Assembly: GCA_031763025.1 (NCBI GenBank)
Contig: JASSKH010000046.1
Coordinates: forward strand, 682,001 to 746,000
DNA length: 64,000 nucleotides
Direction: 5' to 3'
Origin: Macrocystis pyrifera
Taxonomy: Eukaryota > Sar > Phaeophyceae > Laminariales > Laminariaceae
Shown: positions 31,800-44,249 of the stretch, in pieces
Numbering within the stretch: position 1 is the stretch's first letter
How the letters are laid out: each line of letters opens with the position of its first letter
Notes under the pieces: generated by a model
The model's database searches: none
What the model was told of the DNA's origin: nothing
The model's input: the letters and a program-made list of their open reading frames with translations, nothing else
Translations under genes and position numbers: made by a program

Positions 31800-33026
31800 C
31801 GTGTCCATACGTTTTCGTCATCAGGCACGCACATGGTCTCCGTCTTGGCTTCCGAAACTGCCAATCCGAACGAACCACACGCTGCAACGAGATCTGCCAT
31901 CATCTTCGCAAGGGTGTTCCCTGGTTTGGAAACGATGCCCGCGTCGTCTGCATACAGCATTCTCCAGATCGGTTGCGGCCCCGCCACATTCTCGTGGGGT
32001 TTATCTCGTCCTTTCTCCGGCCTCCCTTGGTTCTCCCTCCCTCCCCCTATCATCCCTCACTTTGGTGCACACCATATTCTTCATCACATCTGCATCGGAG
32101 CTAAACCACTCCACCGTCACACGCAGCACTCCAGTAAAAATAACATGTTGAGCAACGATGGTTCGAGCACGCATCCTTGCCGTAGGCCCTGCCCGAAGCC
32201 GAACCAGTCTGAATATTCACCATCGTCCGTCCGGATGCGCGCACACGCATTCCATCGTGGGAACGGCGAATAACCGCAATCATCTTTGGTGTTACACCGC
32301 ACCGAGCGAGCACTGTCGACAAGAGAGTCCGATCTACTGAATCGTATGCCTTGGCGCGGTCGGCGAAATACATGTAAAGAGGGGTGCTCTTCTTTTGTGC
32401 CAATTGGTGAAGTCGTCGAACCACGAAGATAATATCAATCATCGATCGCTGCAGTCCAAAACCGCACTGCTTCTCTGGTAAGATATCCTCCCGTTCGCAC
32501 TAATTGCTGAGGCGATTGGCGATTACCGTGAGGAGTGTGTTCCAACGAGCGAGATGCCTCGATAGTTACCGTACTTAGTCGGGTCCTTCTTGTGCAACAA
32601 TATGGTCGGGGCATCTTGGTCGTGGCATCCTCCAATTCCTTCGATACGCCCCCGCCCTGCCATTCGGTGATCACAATGGCGTGGAACTGTTTTAGTATGC
32701 GGCAATTACCATCGCGATCTCCATGTAAGGCGATTTTGAACAGTTCAGCAGGGAACGCACCGGGTCCAACAGCTTTTCGGTTTGACATGCTCTTGATGGT
32801 TTTCTCCGCCTCAAAGACCGAAGGTAAAGTCACCGAGAGGTGCGCACGGAGACCATACTTTGATCTCTTCGACCATATTCGGGTCGAGTGCTGTCGACGT
32901 AGTGTTGAACAAAGAGCTTAACCACTGTACCAACCGGTCGCGAATGAGCGCCATGTCACGAAGCAACTTGCCCTCTGCGTCCATTAAGTATTGAGAGCTG
33001 CACGATTTCTTCCCCTCGAAATCCAT
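31800..33026 (-). pseudogene. LINE copy 2 reverse transcriptase
   Basis: MSNRKAVGPGAFPAELFK (start of the RT fingers) at about 32780 is followed by RSMIDIIFVVRRLHQLAQ and [14 protein letters not shown] at about 32350. There the usual F-x-D-L-x-KAFD/KAYD reads ADRAKAYD, keeping the Asp. The YADDAGIVSK catalytic loop is at about 31955-31925. At least four frame changes lie in between. Confidence 0.9.
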
Positions 33027-33135
33027 CCCCTTGGGGTAGGTGCTTGTAAGAACCAGATTGGCCGCCTCTTAGATGCGTACCTCAAGTTGACTGACGAAGT
33101 CCTCGAAGAATCTCAGGACGGTCTCGATCCTCACG

Positions 33136-33441
33136 TTACCTAACTGCTGCTTTCAGGGACTTCCTGAGGTTGCTGTTGCTTGGATCCGCGCGCAATAGCT
33201 CTCTCGCGGCTTCCCTCTCTTGCCACGCCGCAAGCATTCTTGCTTTCGTTTCCTCGCTAGCACACCACCCCCGTCGTGGAGCGATGTTAGCGGCAGTCAA
33301 CAGCATCGCTGCAGCGAACACCGTTGTCATACCATCCACATCCGTGCCAAGGGGTAGGGGTTTGAATCGCTCGGTGAACGCTTCCCGCTGTTGGGGGTTT
33401 GAAATCAGTTGTTGGAGGTCCATCGCCCGTCTGCCGTTCAT
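33136..33441 (-). pseudogene. LINE copy 2 linker between endonuclease and RT
   Basis: A 101-residue open frame rich in Ala, Arg and Glu (AAWQEREAARELLRADP), probably helical, in the position of the EN-RT linker. Confidence 0.6.
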
Positions 33442-33516
33442 CTCTCGCTTGCGGCGGCGGTTAGGGGCAAATCGTCCAAGCAGCCGGATGTCTGCTGTAA
33501 CCAGGTATGATGTGAG

Positions 33517-34290
33517 TTAGATTCCACAGGAGATCAACGCACAGCGACATCTCGTACGAGTCCTCTCTGTCCGGTTGCGATCAACGCACAGCGACATCTC
33601 GTACGAGTCCTCTCTGTCCGGTTGCCGCGTCAGGATAAAATCCAGGTGGTAGCGAATTTCCCACGATTGGGACTTTGGAAGGTGCATGAGATTCCAAGCT
33701 TGGGTGCGCTGAAAAACGTATCGACGAGAACAAGTTAGTTTTCTGTTGAGAATGCCAGCAGACCCTGTATCCCGCTCGTATGCATCCAGCGTCTTGTCCT
33801 CGACGCCACCTTCCCCCCTTGCGCCAGTGCGAGCGTTAACATCCATCATGACAAGTAGGTGTTCGTTTTCCTTTAGGCACTCCCAGCAACTGTGTTGCCT
33901 ATTGTGGCTAAAGAAAGGTCTTTGTCACTGACTGATTTGTGACTATCAGTCGGAGCGTACGCAACCACGAAGGAAACCCCATTCGATTTCCCGTTAAACC
34001 TTCAACTTTAGTCGCACACACCTTCATGAGTCGAGCATTGATGTACTCCACAGCCAGTCCATCCTCCTCGACATCCTGCAAGATCAACTCCTTGATGTGG
34101 CTATCTCTACCCCGTGTTGACCGTTGGCCTCGGTACCACATCCGCCAGCTCCAGTGCACCACACAGTAAAAACCGCTGCTGTGAATCGATCCTGCTCATC
34201 CCGTCTCATCTCTTGCAATCCAACACTATCACTTCCTTTGCCTGCAGACCTCTATGATCTCCATGGCATGGCCAATACCGTTTTGGCACA
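33517..34290 (-). pseudogene. LINE copy 2 APE endonuclease
   Basis: GLQEMRRDEQ at about 34225 corresponds to the conserved (I)-x-LQET-R block with the catalytic Glu. MMDVNARTG at 33849 corresponds to the GDFNA block, and HLDFILTRQ is the D-H end block region. A 47-bp duplication near 33532-33625 breaks the end of the domain. Confidence 0.82.
33532..33625. repeat. Perfect 47-bp tandem duplication inside the LINE endonuclease
   Basis: Units starting GATCAACGCACAGCGACATC at 33532 and 33579 are identical. 47 is not a multiple of three, so the duplication shifts the endonuclease frame. Confidence 0.95.
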
Positions 34291-34439
34291 TGCAGCAATG
34301 TTGTGTCAGGGTTAGTGCCTCCAAATTTCAAGTCCTAATTCGTAGTATTTCACGAGATACGACGTGCCGATGGTTTATCCATTTTTTTGGCTTGCCCAGC
34401 TCGTAGATATGTATGACCCAAGGAGAAATCAGGGGTGTC

Positions 34440-36240
34440 GTGGCTTATAGAGAAGTAGCGCTGTTGAGGGGGGAAGGAATCGAGGAGGCAACGCTACAGA
34501 GAGAGTGAGACGGCAGGAACTCTCTCCTAAACAGGACGGATTCCAGTGTAGACCAGCAACACCGCACGACCTTCTGCGCGGTGAAACATGCGCGCAGCAG
34601 TTATAAACCAGCCATTTTTATGGACAGCGGGTTTTGGGTAGATGCTTCTTCGGGGGTGCTGAGGAATGAGGATTGGGCCCTTGCGGTTGGAGGTGGAGGG
34701 ATCAGGGGTACGGGAAATAGCAGTAGTGGTAACACGTGAAAGGAGGGGCTGGAGAAGGTAGAAGAGCTACAGAGAGAGCAAGACGGCAGGAACACTGTCC
34801 TAGGTACTACCGATAGAAGAGCAGACCAGCAACACCGCACGGCGTTCTGCGCATTGAAACATACGCGCAGCAGTTACAAACCAGTCATTTTGGTAGACAG
34901 CGGGTTTTTTGGTAGACGAGAGTGCCTAGGAAGGAGGACTGGACCCTTGCGGTCGGAGGTGGCAGGGTCAGGGGTACGGTAAGTAGCAGCAGTGGTAGTA
35001 CGTGGACTCCACTTACTGAAAATGAGGAGAAAGAATTGGAGAGAGAGCGAGACGGTAGCGACTCGCCCCTACTGTAGGTACTACCGATAGCAGTGTAGAC
35101 CAACAATACCGCATGACCTGCTGCGCGTTGAATATTGTGCGTAGAAGTTATAAACCAAACATTTTTATGGGCAGCGGGGTTTTGGTAGATGCTTCTTCGG
35201 GAGTGCTTGGGAAGGAGGACTAAGCCCTTGCGGTTGGAGGTGGCAGGGTCAGGGGTAAGGGAAGTAGCAGCAGTGGCAGTACGTGAGGGGGGGGTTGAGA
35301 AGAAGGTGGACGAGCTACAGAGAGAGTGAGACGGCAGGGACTCTCTCCTGGGTACTACAGATAGTAGTGAAGACCAGCAACATCGCACGATCTTCTACGA
35401 GTTGAAAGATGCGCGTAGCCCATAGTAAAACCAGCCATTTTTATGGACAGCGGGTTTTTGGTAGATGCTTCTTCGGGAGTGCTATGGAAGGAGGAGTGGG
35501 CCCTTGCGGTTGGAAGTGGCAGGATCAGGGGTGAGGGAAGTAGCAGTAGCAATAGTGGTAGTAGCAGTATGTGGGGGGAGGGGTTGGAGAAGGTAGAAGA
35601 GCTACAGAGAGATCAAGAAGGCAGGGATTCTCTCCTAGGTACTGCCGATATCAGCGTGGACCAGCAACACCGCACGGCCTTCTGCGCGTTGACACATGCG
35701 TACAGCAGTTATAAACTACCTTTTTGATAGACAGCGGGTTTTTGGAGGATGCTTCCTCGGGAGTATTTATGGAAGAGGACTGGGCCCGTGCGGTCGGAGG
35801 TGGTAGGGTCAGGGGTACGGGAAGTAGCGGTAGTGGCAGTGGTAGTAGTATGTGGGGGGAGGGGTTGGAGACGGTAAAAAAGTCACGGAGAGAGCAAGAA
35901 GGCAAAGACCTAGGTACTGCCGATAGCAGTGTAGACCAGCAACATCGCACGGCCTTCTGCGCGTTGACACATGCGCGCAGAAGTCATAAACCAGCCATTT
36001 TGATGGACAGAGGGTTTTTGGCAGATGCCTCCTCGGGAGTGCCTGGAGGGGTTGGAGGAGAGGTAGAAGAACTACAGAAAAATACGACAGCGACTCTCTC
36101 CTAGGTACTACCAATAACAGTGTAAACCAGGAACACCACACGGCCTTCTGCGCGTCGAAACATGCGCGTAGCAGTTATAAACCAACCATTTTGATGGTAT
36201 AATAATAAACCAACCATTTTGATGGACAGCGAGTTTTTGG
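34440..36240. repeat. Satellite array, ~273-bp units, about seven copies
   Basis: The landmark GACAGCGGGTTTT recurs near 34622, 34896, 35168, 35444, 35731, 36005 (GACAGAGGG) and 36224 (GACAGCGAG). Each is followed by GATGCTTCTTCGGGAGTGCT, GCGGTTGGAGGTGG, runs of AGTAGCAGTAGTGG, GCTACAGAGAGAG and a CAGCAACACCGCACGGCCTT end. Unit length varies with the AGC/AGT run and small deletions. Frames on both strands look long because they pass through repeats, and unit lengths are not constant in frame. Confidence 0.9.
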
Positions 36241-37489
36241 TAAATACTTCTTAGGGAGTGCTTAAGGAGGGGAGCGGTTGTTTTTGTGTGGGCGAGATGG
36301 GGAGGGATGTTAGTTGTGGTAGTATTCATGTGCGTCACATCGGTTTTGATTTGTCGTGTGATACTGCTGCGCTTTCGTTCTGGCGAGTTTTTCATTTTCT
36401 GTTCCTCAGTCTTTTTCGGAACAACACTACATATTGTCGGATGGGAAGCATAATAATATATATATGTATACATACTAATAATATATATATATTTGTCAAA
36501 TTTTCGTGCTTCAGCCAACGTTTCTCTTCGTACAAAGCACTTTTCGGCAGAACTACAAATGCTCGGACACAGGAAGCCCGGATGGACACATTGCTCGAGG
36601 TCTCGGTACGATCCGTGCACTCTGGAGCACGTGGCGGGCGCCCAAAGGTTTTTTTCCGGAGGGAGTGGATACGACGATTTCCCTGGGGTCAGTACAAGAG
36701 GCCTTATTTTGTACGTACGTATCGGTACATGCTCTCTGTTTTCTTCCCCCGGCTCTCATGAGGTGGGAGCACACAGCTCAGGCATATACCAGGTACACAA
36801 TAGACAACATGCACAGATCTCATCGTTCCAACGCTGCCGCCCACACGCCGTGCGTGTTCGAGACACTCATATGCGCAGTGTTGCTGTGGTTGGTTGTGTT
36901 TGTCGGAGCCTGCCGTCCGCATTCCATCGTCTGCCTTTTTTATCCGTATGTACCCAGGATGACGTATCACATTTTTTTTAGGTTGTTGCACGAAGCACGG
37001 ACCACCGCCTAGAGAACAATACCCACAGCAGTGCACAGAGCGTGCTTACCTCCAGCTTTCTACAACACCACAACCAACCTTGCTGCCCAGCAGCAGCAGT
37101 GGGCACACCTTGCGCGTATGGATGATCGTACTGCGGCTCATTCGTACAGCAGGGTTCGTGCAAAACATACTTATTACAGCAGTACAATAGTTCAGTCTGA
37201 TTGCAGTGTGTCCTACATTGCTGACCGATATATCCTAGAGCCAGCTGAAAGGGGATCAGTACACGTACGTTCCTCGCGTGGCATTTTACAGCAGTACTGC
37301 TGAATATGCAGTCGTACCTGTACAAGCTACTCTACTGCTGTAGGAGATCGTGCAAAGTGTTTTAGATTGCGTAACACGACGTGCCAGTTGTACGAGCATT
37401 GTTCCAGCGTATACGTTTATACTGCTCTGGATAACATTTTCGTTTCCGAGGTTCGACTCGCACCATCCACGCTTTTTTTATTTCACTTT
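36241..37489. other. No recognisable gene
   Basis: Overlapping frames 36258-36761, 36493-36981 and 36506-37012 (plus) and 36704-37036 (minus) occupy the same DNA, so at most one could be real and none shows a domain. An AT-rich (TATA)n stretch is at 36453-36495, and a TACCAGGTA motif at 36787. TACTGCTGTA-type repeats cluster at 37170-37345. Confidence 0.4.
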
Positions 37490-37705
37490 CGACTTTTTTT
37501 GTGCCAGGACTACAACAGTACTACAGTAATAATACATTCGTCCACACCTTGCTTTTCTGAACGTATAGCATGAAATACTGTAATATGAGTTGTGTGTGTT
37601 TATTTTCTATTTTCCACTTCTGACTGTTTTTGTGCCAGTGCATTCATTCACCTTGCTTTTCTGAACGTATAATATGATATAGTACATGTTACTTGTGTGT
37701 TTTAG
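37490..37705. repeat. Imperfect ~131-bp tandem duplication
   Basis: TTTTTGTGCCAG followed by CACCTTGCTTTTCTGAACGT occurs twice (about 37496-37590 and 37627-37690) with diverged spacers. Confidence 0.6.
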
Positions 37706-37839
37706 CCCAAATTGAAGAGTTTTGGCGCGCTTGCGTGTGGCGTACGTTCATACTTCAACATTTCACAGCTACTCCGAATAGATGTGAGTAAAGCAAAGCA
37801 TGTTCGAAAAAATGCTGCTGCAATTACAAGTAGTAGGTA

Positions 37840-38540
37840 CTTGGTACACTTGCAGTATTTCGGGGGTTTTATACTCGAGATACTGCGAGTACTCGCAGTA
37901 TATTGAGGTTCTGTATACTACTGCGTATACTTTCATTTCGGGCTTGCACTAATGCGGGGTTCGCTACTGCTGCTGGCATGGATACCACCTGTTGTGCTTC
38001 ACGTATCTCGGGGTTCTGTACTGCGGGTACCATAAGTATACCAGTACTAGTCTAGCAGTGTTTCGTCCGTTGGTAGTGCTCGTACTGCTGCTTCTGCGAG
38101 ACTCAGTGCTCGCAGTAATGAAATACCCTCAATATGCCCAGCATATACTTCGAGTATGAAGTATACTTCAACCGTCTGTGCACCGTGTCAAGTCTCAGGC
38201 CCAGCGTTCGGCACAAAACACACCCAGATGGTCCCACACGAGTGGGTGTTGGAGCAAACTACTTTCGCTGGAGGCAACTTGAATCTGGCAGTATTTCGAT
38301 ATATATATGCATGTACTGCAAATACTCTCAGCATCTCGAGGTTCTGTACTGCGCATATTGCCTTTACCCCAAGTGTTTCGATACTACTGCGGGTACATAC
38401 TTACCTGTATTCTCGGGGTTCGGTACTGCTCACACTCTCATTACTCTCAGTATTTGGGCCTTCTCAGTACTCGCAATATTTTTGCCGCCAGTACTCTAAT
38501 ACCGTAAGCACTCGGACTACGATTTGTTCTCGAGCATTTA
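37840..38540. repeat. Degenerate short tandem repeat field
   Basis: Variants of CTCG(G/A)GGTTCTGTACTGCG recur at about 37905, 38008, 38334 and 38412, mixed with ACTCGCAGTAT-type words. Too diverged to define one unit. Confidence 0.55.
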
Positions 38541-39724
38541 TACCTGTGAAACCTTGATATTACCCTGAGCACCAAGAAACATTCTTATTTTGGGTGAACA
38601 TATATATTTTAGTACCAGTATGTATGTGTTGTACCTTACTCAGCCGGTCACAAAGTATTATGGCGCAACCTCGACCTCGCGCAACTTTTTTGTACTTACG
38701 AATTAATCGCCGCGAGTCAGCAAGATCAATATATCTCCACTTACCGATACCCTATTTTGTATTATTGTAGTAATGGTCCCACACTAATTCCGCGAACAGT
38801 ATAATATAGTCTGTCCTCAAAAATATGGTTGTGTGTGTTCTTCACGTCAAAATGATGGGTGGGTGCCGGTGCTACTTCTAAACAAGTGTGCAGTGTTTCA
38901 TTCGAACGAGTATTATTTCGCTCTTGCGCCACTCCCCTATTAATACGGCACCTCCCGGGAACCTTGTATATAATATATATATATTATTGTTATTGCCCTC
39001 GATGAAATGCATTCGAGCGCTGTTCTCAGTTTGCTTGTCTCTTGTTTTGTGAAGTCTCAGGTGGAGTTGTTGCGAGTGACGGGAGAGGCCAGTCGGGACC
39101 AGCACGGACGGAACCCCAGAGTGCTGTGTTTGGCTCAGGCAGAGCGTCTACTTGTTGAATAACGGTACCACTTGTTGTGGTGCTCGGCGGGGACATATAT
39201 CCAGCAGCAGCACACGAAGACGGAAAGGGCACCCGCACCAGTACCACAGCAACGGGATCGATATCATTTGAGGTGTAATTGGGGTTGCAGGGCTAAATAC
39301 AAGACTGTTGGCCAGTGAAAAACGAAACCTGAACGGGGAGAGATCTCCAACAATCAGTCAGAAAGCTGACGACGCTCTCTTGGGTGATTATTTTTGCGAG
39401 CACCGAAACATAAGATGAGGATCGCAAAATACAAATAAAGGCGAGAATTAGAAAGTAATCAACTAACTGGTGTTGTTGTAGAAGACCGACGATAGTTCGT
39501 ATGCAATTTTTTAGTAGTAGTAGTTTTCAGGCTCTACTGCTGCTGCTATATTATGCGAGTGACGACGCTTTGTTGGCCAATGAAAAACATTTTGTAGGTT
39601 GTTATTACACATTCGGCAGATTGACATGTATTTTCAACTGGCGGGTGATCCATTGTACTATATACGAGTACGGAAACATACGATGGCGATCGCAAACAAA
39701 TAAAGGCGAAAAGTAGAAAGTAAT
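38541..39724. other. No recognisable gene
   Basis: AT-rich sequence with short frames. AT dinucleotide-rich stretch at 38965-38985. Confidence 0.45.
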
Positions 39725-40625
39725 CCACTGCTGCCGGCGGCGTCCTACGGTATCCCCCCAAACCTGAAAAAAAACATTTTTTGCCTTTCGCTGCTGTAAA
39801 AGACCTGCGATAGTATGCAATTTTTTTGCCATTCGAGACACAGTAGAACTTGTAGATAATTTTGCTGTGGCACAAAAAGTAACCCACTCTTGTTGTTGTA
39901 CCGTAAAAGACCTGCTATAGTATGCGAATGGAAACGCGAAGTACACTAAAAAAATATTATTTCAGCTCGTACCACGACACACGATAGACGCTCGATCTCG
40001 ACAGAGACTCAGCCCACGGACAACCCGCGCGGTGGCGGGCAAGATCAACTAGCAAAGATGACGGGCTCGAACAAATGAGGTGGATGCATGCTCTAGTGGG
40101 CAAGAGCTTGCCGGCCGCGTCCAACGGTATCCTCCCAAAACTGAACAAAACCCATTTTTTTGCCATTCGAGACATTTGTTGTACTGATGTACTGATAGAC
40201 ACAATGCATTTTTTTGCCATTCTGTTATGATACTGCTTAGATACAGCACTCTGCAGTACAGCAGTACTCGTCGATAATTTTGCTCTGACACAAAAAGTAA
40301 CCCACTCCTGTTGTACTCTAAAAAACCTGCTATAGTATGCGAATGGAAACGCGAAGTATACAAAAAAAGTATTATTTCAGCTGGTGCGACGATACACGAT
40401 TGACGCTCGATCTCGACAGAGACTCAGCCCACGGGCAACCCGCGCGGTGGCGGGCAAGATCAACTAGTGTAGATGACGGGCTCGAGCAAATGAGGTGGAT
40501 GCATGCTCTAGGGGGCAAGAGCTTGCCGGCGGCGTCCAACGGTATCCTCCCAAACCTGAAAAGAAGCCCATTTTTTGCCATTCGAGACGGATGCAGCAGT
40601 AATAGTACTCGTAGATAATGTTTTT
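39725..40625. repeat. ~422-bp tandem repeat, two units plus a partial
   Basis: GATCAACTAG at about 40044 and 40467, GAGACTCAGCCCACGG at about 40004 and 40426, and GCCGGCGGCGTCC(T/A)ACGGTATCC at 39731 and 40526 show the period. The ATTTTTTTGCCATTCGAGACA segment marks unit joints. Confidence 0.85.
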
Positions 40626-40678
40626 CATCTATTTCGTGCACACCAGCGGCCAATGCGCTGCACTGAGCGTGAGACCCA

Positions 40679-40905
40679 AGCGTCTGAGCCAACTCTTACT
40701 CTTGTATTCATCGCCACCCTTGCACAACAAGACAGCACTACAACAGTAGCAGGCACCTTGTCGGGTGTATAGACGTCTCCCCAACTGGTATGGGCGTCTG
40801 AGCCAACTCTTGTATTCACCGCCACCCTTGCACAACAAGACGGCACTACAGCAGTAGCAGGCACCTGGTCTGGTGTATAGCCGTCTCCCCAACTCGGTAT
40901 GGGAC
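40679..40905. repeat. ~112-bp tandem pair
   Basis: GCGTCTGAGCCAACTCTT ... GTCTCCCCAACT is repeated almost completely, the second unit lacking a few bases after CTCTTACTC. Confidence 0.85.
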
Positions 40906-41100
40906 ATGGGATATGTTGGTGGTACGGTATATGGGAATATGGGATATTGGTGGTATGGTATATGGGGATGTGGGAAGACCACCGTGTGTGGTATTGTATG
41001 TGTTGACGGTATAGTAAGGGAAAAACACAGTATATGGTATGGTACGTTTGTGGTATGGTACCATGGTACGATGTCGTAGATGTATTATATGGCTAAATTT
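40903..41100. repeat. GGTATGGTATATGGGA-type minisatellite
   Basis: Short G/T/A words (GGTATGG, ATATGGGA) repeat irregularly. The bottom strand is correspondingly C/A-rich and open in several frames. Confidence 0.65.
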
Positions 41101-41223
41101 GCCTGGTGGTATGGTATGTTTCAGTATATAAGGTCCGTAAGGGTCGAAAGCGTCGTACGAATATCAATTGTAACGAGCTTATATATCGGCCATTGGAAAG
41201 TGTTCGAAAATATATGCCTTGCG

Positions 41224-41243
41224 GACAGACAGACAGACAGACA
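41224..41243. repeat. (GACA)5 microsatellite
   Basis: Five GACA tetranucleotides in a row. Confidence 0.9.
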
Positions 41244-41568
41244 AGATTGCAATTACCGCAGCTGAGACTCAGTTTTACAAACTGAGAGTATCTGTGAGAA
41301 CTACAAGTATGCAACGCGTCAGACAGTTTACCCATAGCGACAAACATTTCAGTGGAGCTTATTTTAAGTGTATGGTCCTGTACGAGATGCGCACCGAGGA
41401 AATAGTGATCGAAAGTCCAACGAAATCCTCGACCTCACGGCTTTATTTACAAATTTATAAATATACTACGGAAAAAATAAAAAAAAAAAAAAAAACGGCT
41501 CTCCCGCCCCCACGGCAGCTGGGCCACATGGGGTAAGTGGACGTATTACAAACAAAAGTACCATGGTA

Positions 41569-41642
41569 TGCCTAATGTTCTTTATTCAGTAAGTGGGGCT
41601 TGCGATGCCTAATGTTCTTTATTCAGTAAGTGGAGCTTGCGA
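41569..41642. repeat. 37-bp tandem duplication
   Basis: TGCCTAATGTTCTTTATTCA begins at 41569 and 41606. The two 37-bp units differ at one base. Confidence 0.9.
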
Positions 41643-42562
41643 CTTTTTTGTATTATTAAATCTGTTGTTCGAATATAGGTGCTGGTCATGGTTCGAATCG
41701 CACTCGACGGCATCGTTGCTGGCGTTTAGGTACGTAATGAAAGTGCGGAGAGACCGTTTGAATACGGCACAAAGAGAGAGTAGGCCATACATCCGAGAGG
41801 AATGGATCTCATATTAAGAAAAGGGTAAATTAGACTGTCATGGATCTGAAACAGAAAACGCGGTTAGATTACGAGTAAAGTAGTAGTATATCGTTAGTGA
41901 GATACAAAAGCTCACCGATAGTTATTCATAGCGTGCGTGTGTGTTTGTTATGTAGGCGTGTGGATGTGTGTTTGGATGCTGCTGCATGATTAATAGAAGG
42001 AAGTACTCGTGGGAACTACCGGTACCCTGGTGTGTGGTAATGGGAATGTGCAGATATGCGGATACTGCTGGTCGATTGATAGAAGGATGTACTCATAGGA
42101 TCTACCGGTATACTCTATTGGGAGTTGCAGCGGTCAGCAAAAAGGACTGATATGTCATCGAGGAAGGTTCGTGTTCGTGCTGTCGTCTACCGTGGGTTTA
42201 CGGACGGCAAAATGTGTGTTGTCGTCGTCGCTCTATTGATGTGTAATGTAAGACTTGCATGTTTCTTGTTCGTAGACAAGCGATCGTGAACGCGTTTAAG
42301 CACCGCAATTGTTTCGTAATTACCAGGCATGGTTCTGTGTACGCGTGTGCAATATTATTCTAGTAATTGGTGGTAATGAGGCACGACCTCAGTACCTGTA
42401 GTATTCATATCTGCAATGCATCATGCTGGGCGAATACGGACTATCATATCATCTTACAGTTCAGTTGTATGCTGAACTAACAAAAGCGAACATTTACGTA
42501 CGTACGCGGTCATATTGTATCCGTAATGTTTGGGATAATTATGTTAAGAAACTAAAAGTCGT
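41643..42562. other. No recognisable gene
   Basis: Short frames only. A GGTTCGAATCGCA word at 41694 resembles a tRNA T-loop but lacks a matching cloverleaf. Confidence 0.45.
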
Positions 42563-43500
42563 CAGCAGCAGCTGACGTGGCGGCAGCAACAACAGCAGCG
42601 ACAATAGCAGCAGCAGCAGTAGGGCACACGAGGCCAGGATCAGCGCTGTACGCTCGGCTTGTCGGTCTAACCCTTGTACCCTTTGTACTTGTATACGTTC
42701 TCGATTTTGTTGTACCTGGTATGTTTCCTGGTTCTTACCTCGAAATTCGGCAAAATAATTTGGAGACGAAAAATCCACAACTTGAGATGTCCAAAAGAGC
42801 TTCTCGTAGAAGATGTCACCACTAATACTACTACGGCTGTACGATATCTACAGCAGAGCTTCTCCAGCAGCTTCTCCAGCAGCAGCAGCAGCAGCAGTAG
42901 CAGTAGAACACACAAATCCAGGGTCAGCGTCGCTGTGCGCTCGGCTTGTCGGTCTAACCCTTGCACCCTTTGTACACGTATGTACACGTAATCGATTTTT
43001 ATACGTTTCCTGCTTCCCACCTCGAAAGTCAGCTTGATAATTTGGAGACGAAAAATCTACAACCTGGTATGTCCAACAAAAGCTTCTCGTAGCAAGTACC
43101 ACCACTACTGCATCTCCGTCCCCTCATCATTAGGAGGGTGGACCTGGCAGTACCGCCTGCAACCATGTCTTAGGACACGGCCTGAACGTTGCTGTGGACA
43201 GGCATATTTTACCTACGAGTACGCGTAGAGTCGTGGGTTTGGTTAGTTTTAGGCGAAACTCTAAAACCGAAAACCGTTATGTGTGACAGTTGCCAGGAGT
43301 CCCATATCTACTGTAGAGCTTCTCCTGCTTCTCCGTCAATTAATCAGTAGTAGTAGAACGATGGGCCTGACAACACCACCTGCAGCATGTATTGGGACAC
43401 GGCCCGAACGTTGCTGTGGACAGGCACAGTCTACCAACGAGTACTCGGAGAGTTTGGTTTCGTTTGGTAGAAATCCCCCGAAAAAAACCACTCGATTTTT
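42563..43500. repeat. Two families of imperfect tandem repeats with CAG spacers
   Basis: Block 1 (GCTCGGCTTGTCGGTCTAACC ... GGAGACGAAAAATC ... AGCTTCTCGTAG) occurs near 42650-42815 and 42938-43095. Block 2 (GGACACGGCC(T/C)GAACGTTGCTGT ... ACGAGTAC) occurs at about 43170-43225 and 43394-43450. Runs of CAGCAG separate them. Confidence 0.75.
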
Positions 43501-44249
43501 TACGGTTCTATTTTTTTTAAACCATGGCCCAGCGATCTCGCTACACACGTTGCCGCACCTAGCTCGACCAATGTGAACGACTTACCACCGCACCTGCGAA
43601 AAAAGGTTTCGTTTGTGTGTGTGCATGCACAGAGCCCGCCGGGACTGGAATTGGTGCTGTGTGCGTTGAGCGCGGTGGTCAAACGTGGCCTAAACAAGTG
43701 TTCAATATGACACACATACACAAACAGAGAAAGTAAAAAGAAGGTACCCTACCCTCGTATGCAAGCCGTTATGAAGAGGCTTTTTTCCCTTCGAAAACCA
43801 AGAACAATAAGTGTCGCTCTTCGTGCTCACGCGCCTCTTTATTTAGCATATTTTGATCGGGACGTTTTTTATCAGGTACGTATCATTTTTTCATTTTGAA
43901 CGTCTTCGATAACAGTAGTCTACACGTGATGTAAAGTGTCATCTGCCACACTCACGCTTTTCTTCTGAATAATTTCGTTCGTGTTTGGAGTTCTGAGCAG
44001 CAGTCATATTCAAATCACAGTAAGAAGTAGTGAAATAAACTGGGCGTCTTTTTGTCAAGAATAGTCATCACTGCACGTGCTGCACCACGGCAAATGTATA
44101 CCGTATCATTTATTCGTAGTTGATGTTGACGTGGCACCTTCGATTTCATGCAAAAAACTGTTAGAAATAATGAAATAGTAAAGAGATATATTTTTATATA
44201 TATATATAGTTAATACAATCACATTGTGTATATACAGACATTAGGTCGT
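43501..44249. other. No recognisable gene
   Basis: AT-rich DNA with homopolymer T runs and a short TATATATA stretch at about 44190-44208. Confidence 0.45.

Larger units (their letters stand above)
30990..34290 (-). mobile_element. APE-type LINE, copy 2 (endonuclease and reverse transcriptase)
   Basis: Minus-strand order: endonuclease, linker, reverse transcriptase, C-terminal region. It is much longer than copy 1 but still broken by stops and frame changes. I see no RNase H and no clear poly-A tail at the 3' end (about 30990). The clade (L1, I or Jockey-like) cannot be decided by eye. Confidence 0.92.

Noticed and set aside
34885..35388. 167-codon minus-strand frame
   Set aside because: It runs through the satellite units; long frames here are repeats of one chance open stretch and do not persist in all units.
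36258..37036. Four overlapping frames of 110-168 codons
   Set aside because: They share the same DNA in different frames and none has a motif; most likely chance in a low-stop-density stretch.
41660..41720. tRNA gene at GGTTCGAATCGCA
   Set aside because: No box A, acceptor or anticodon stem at the right distance.
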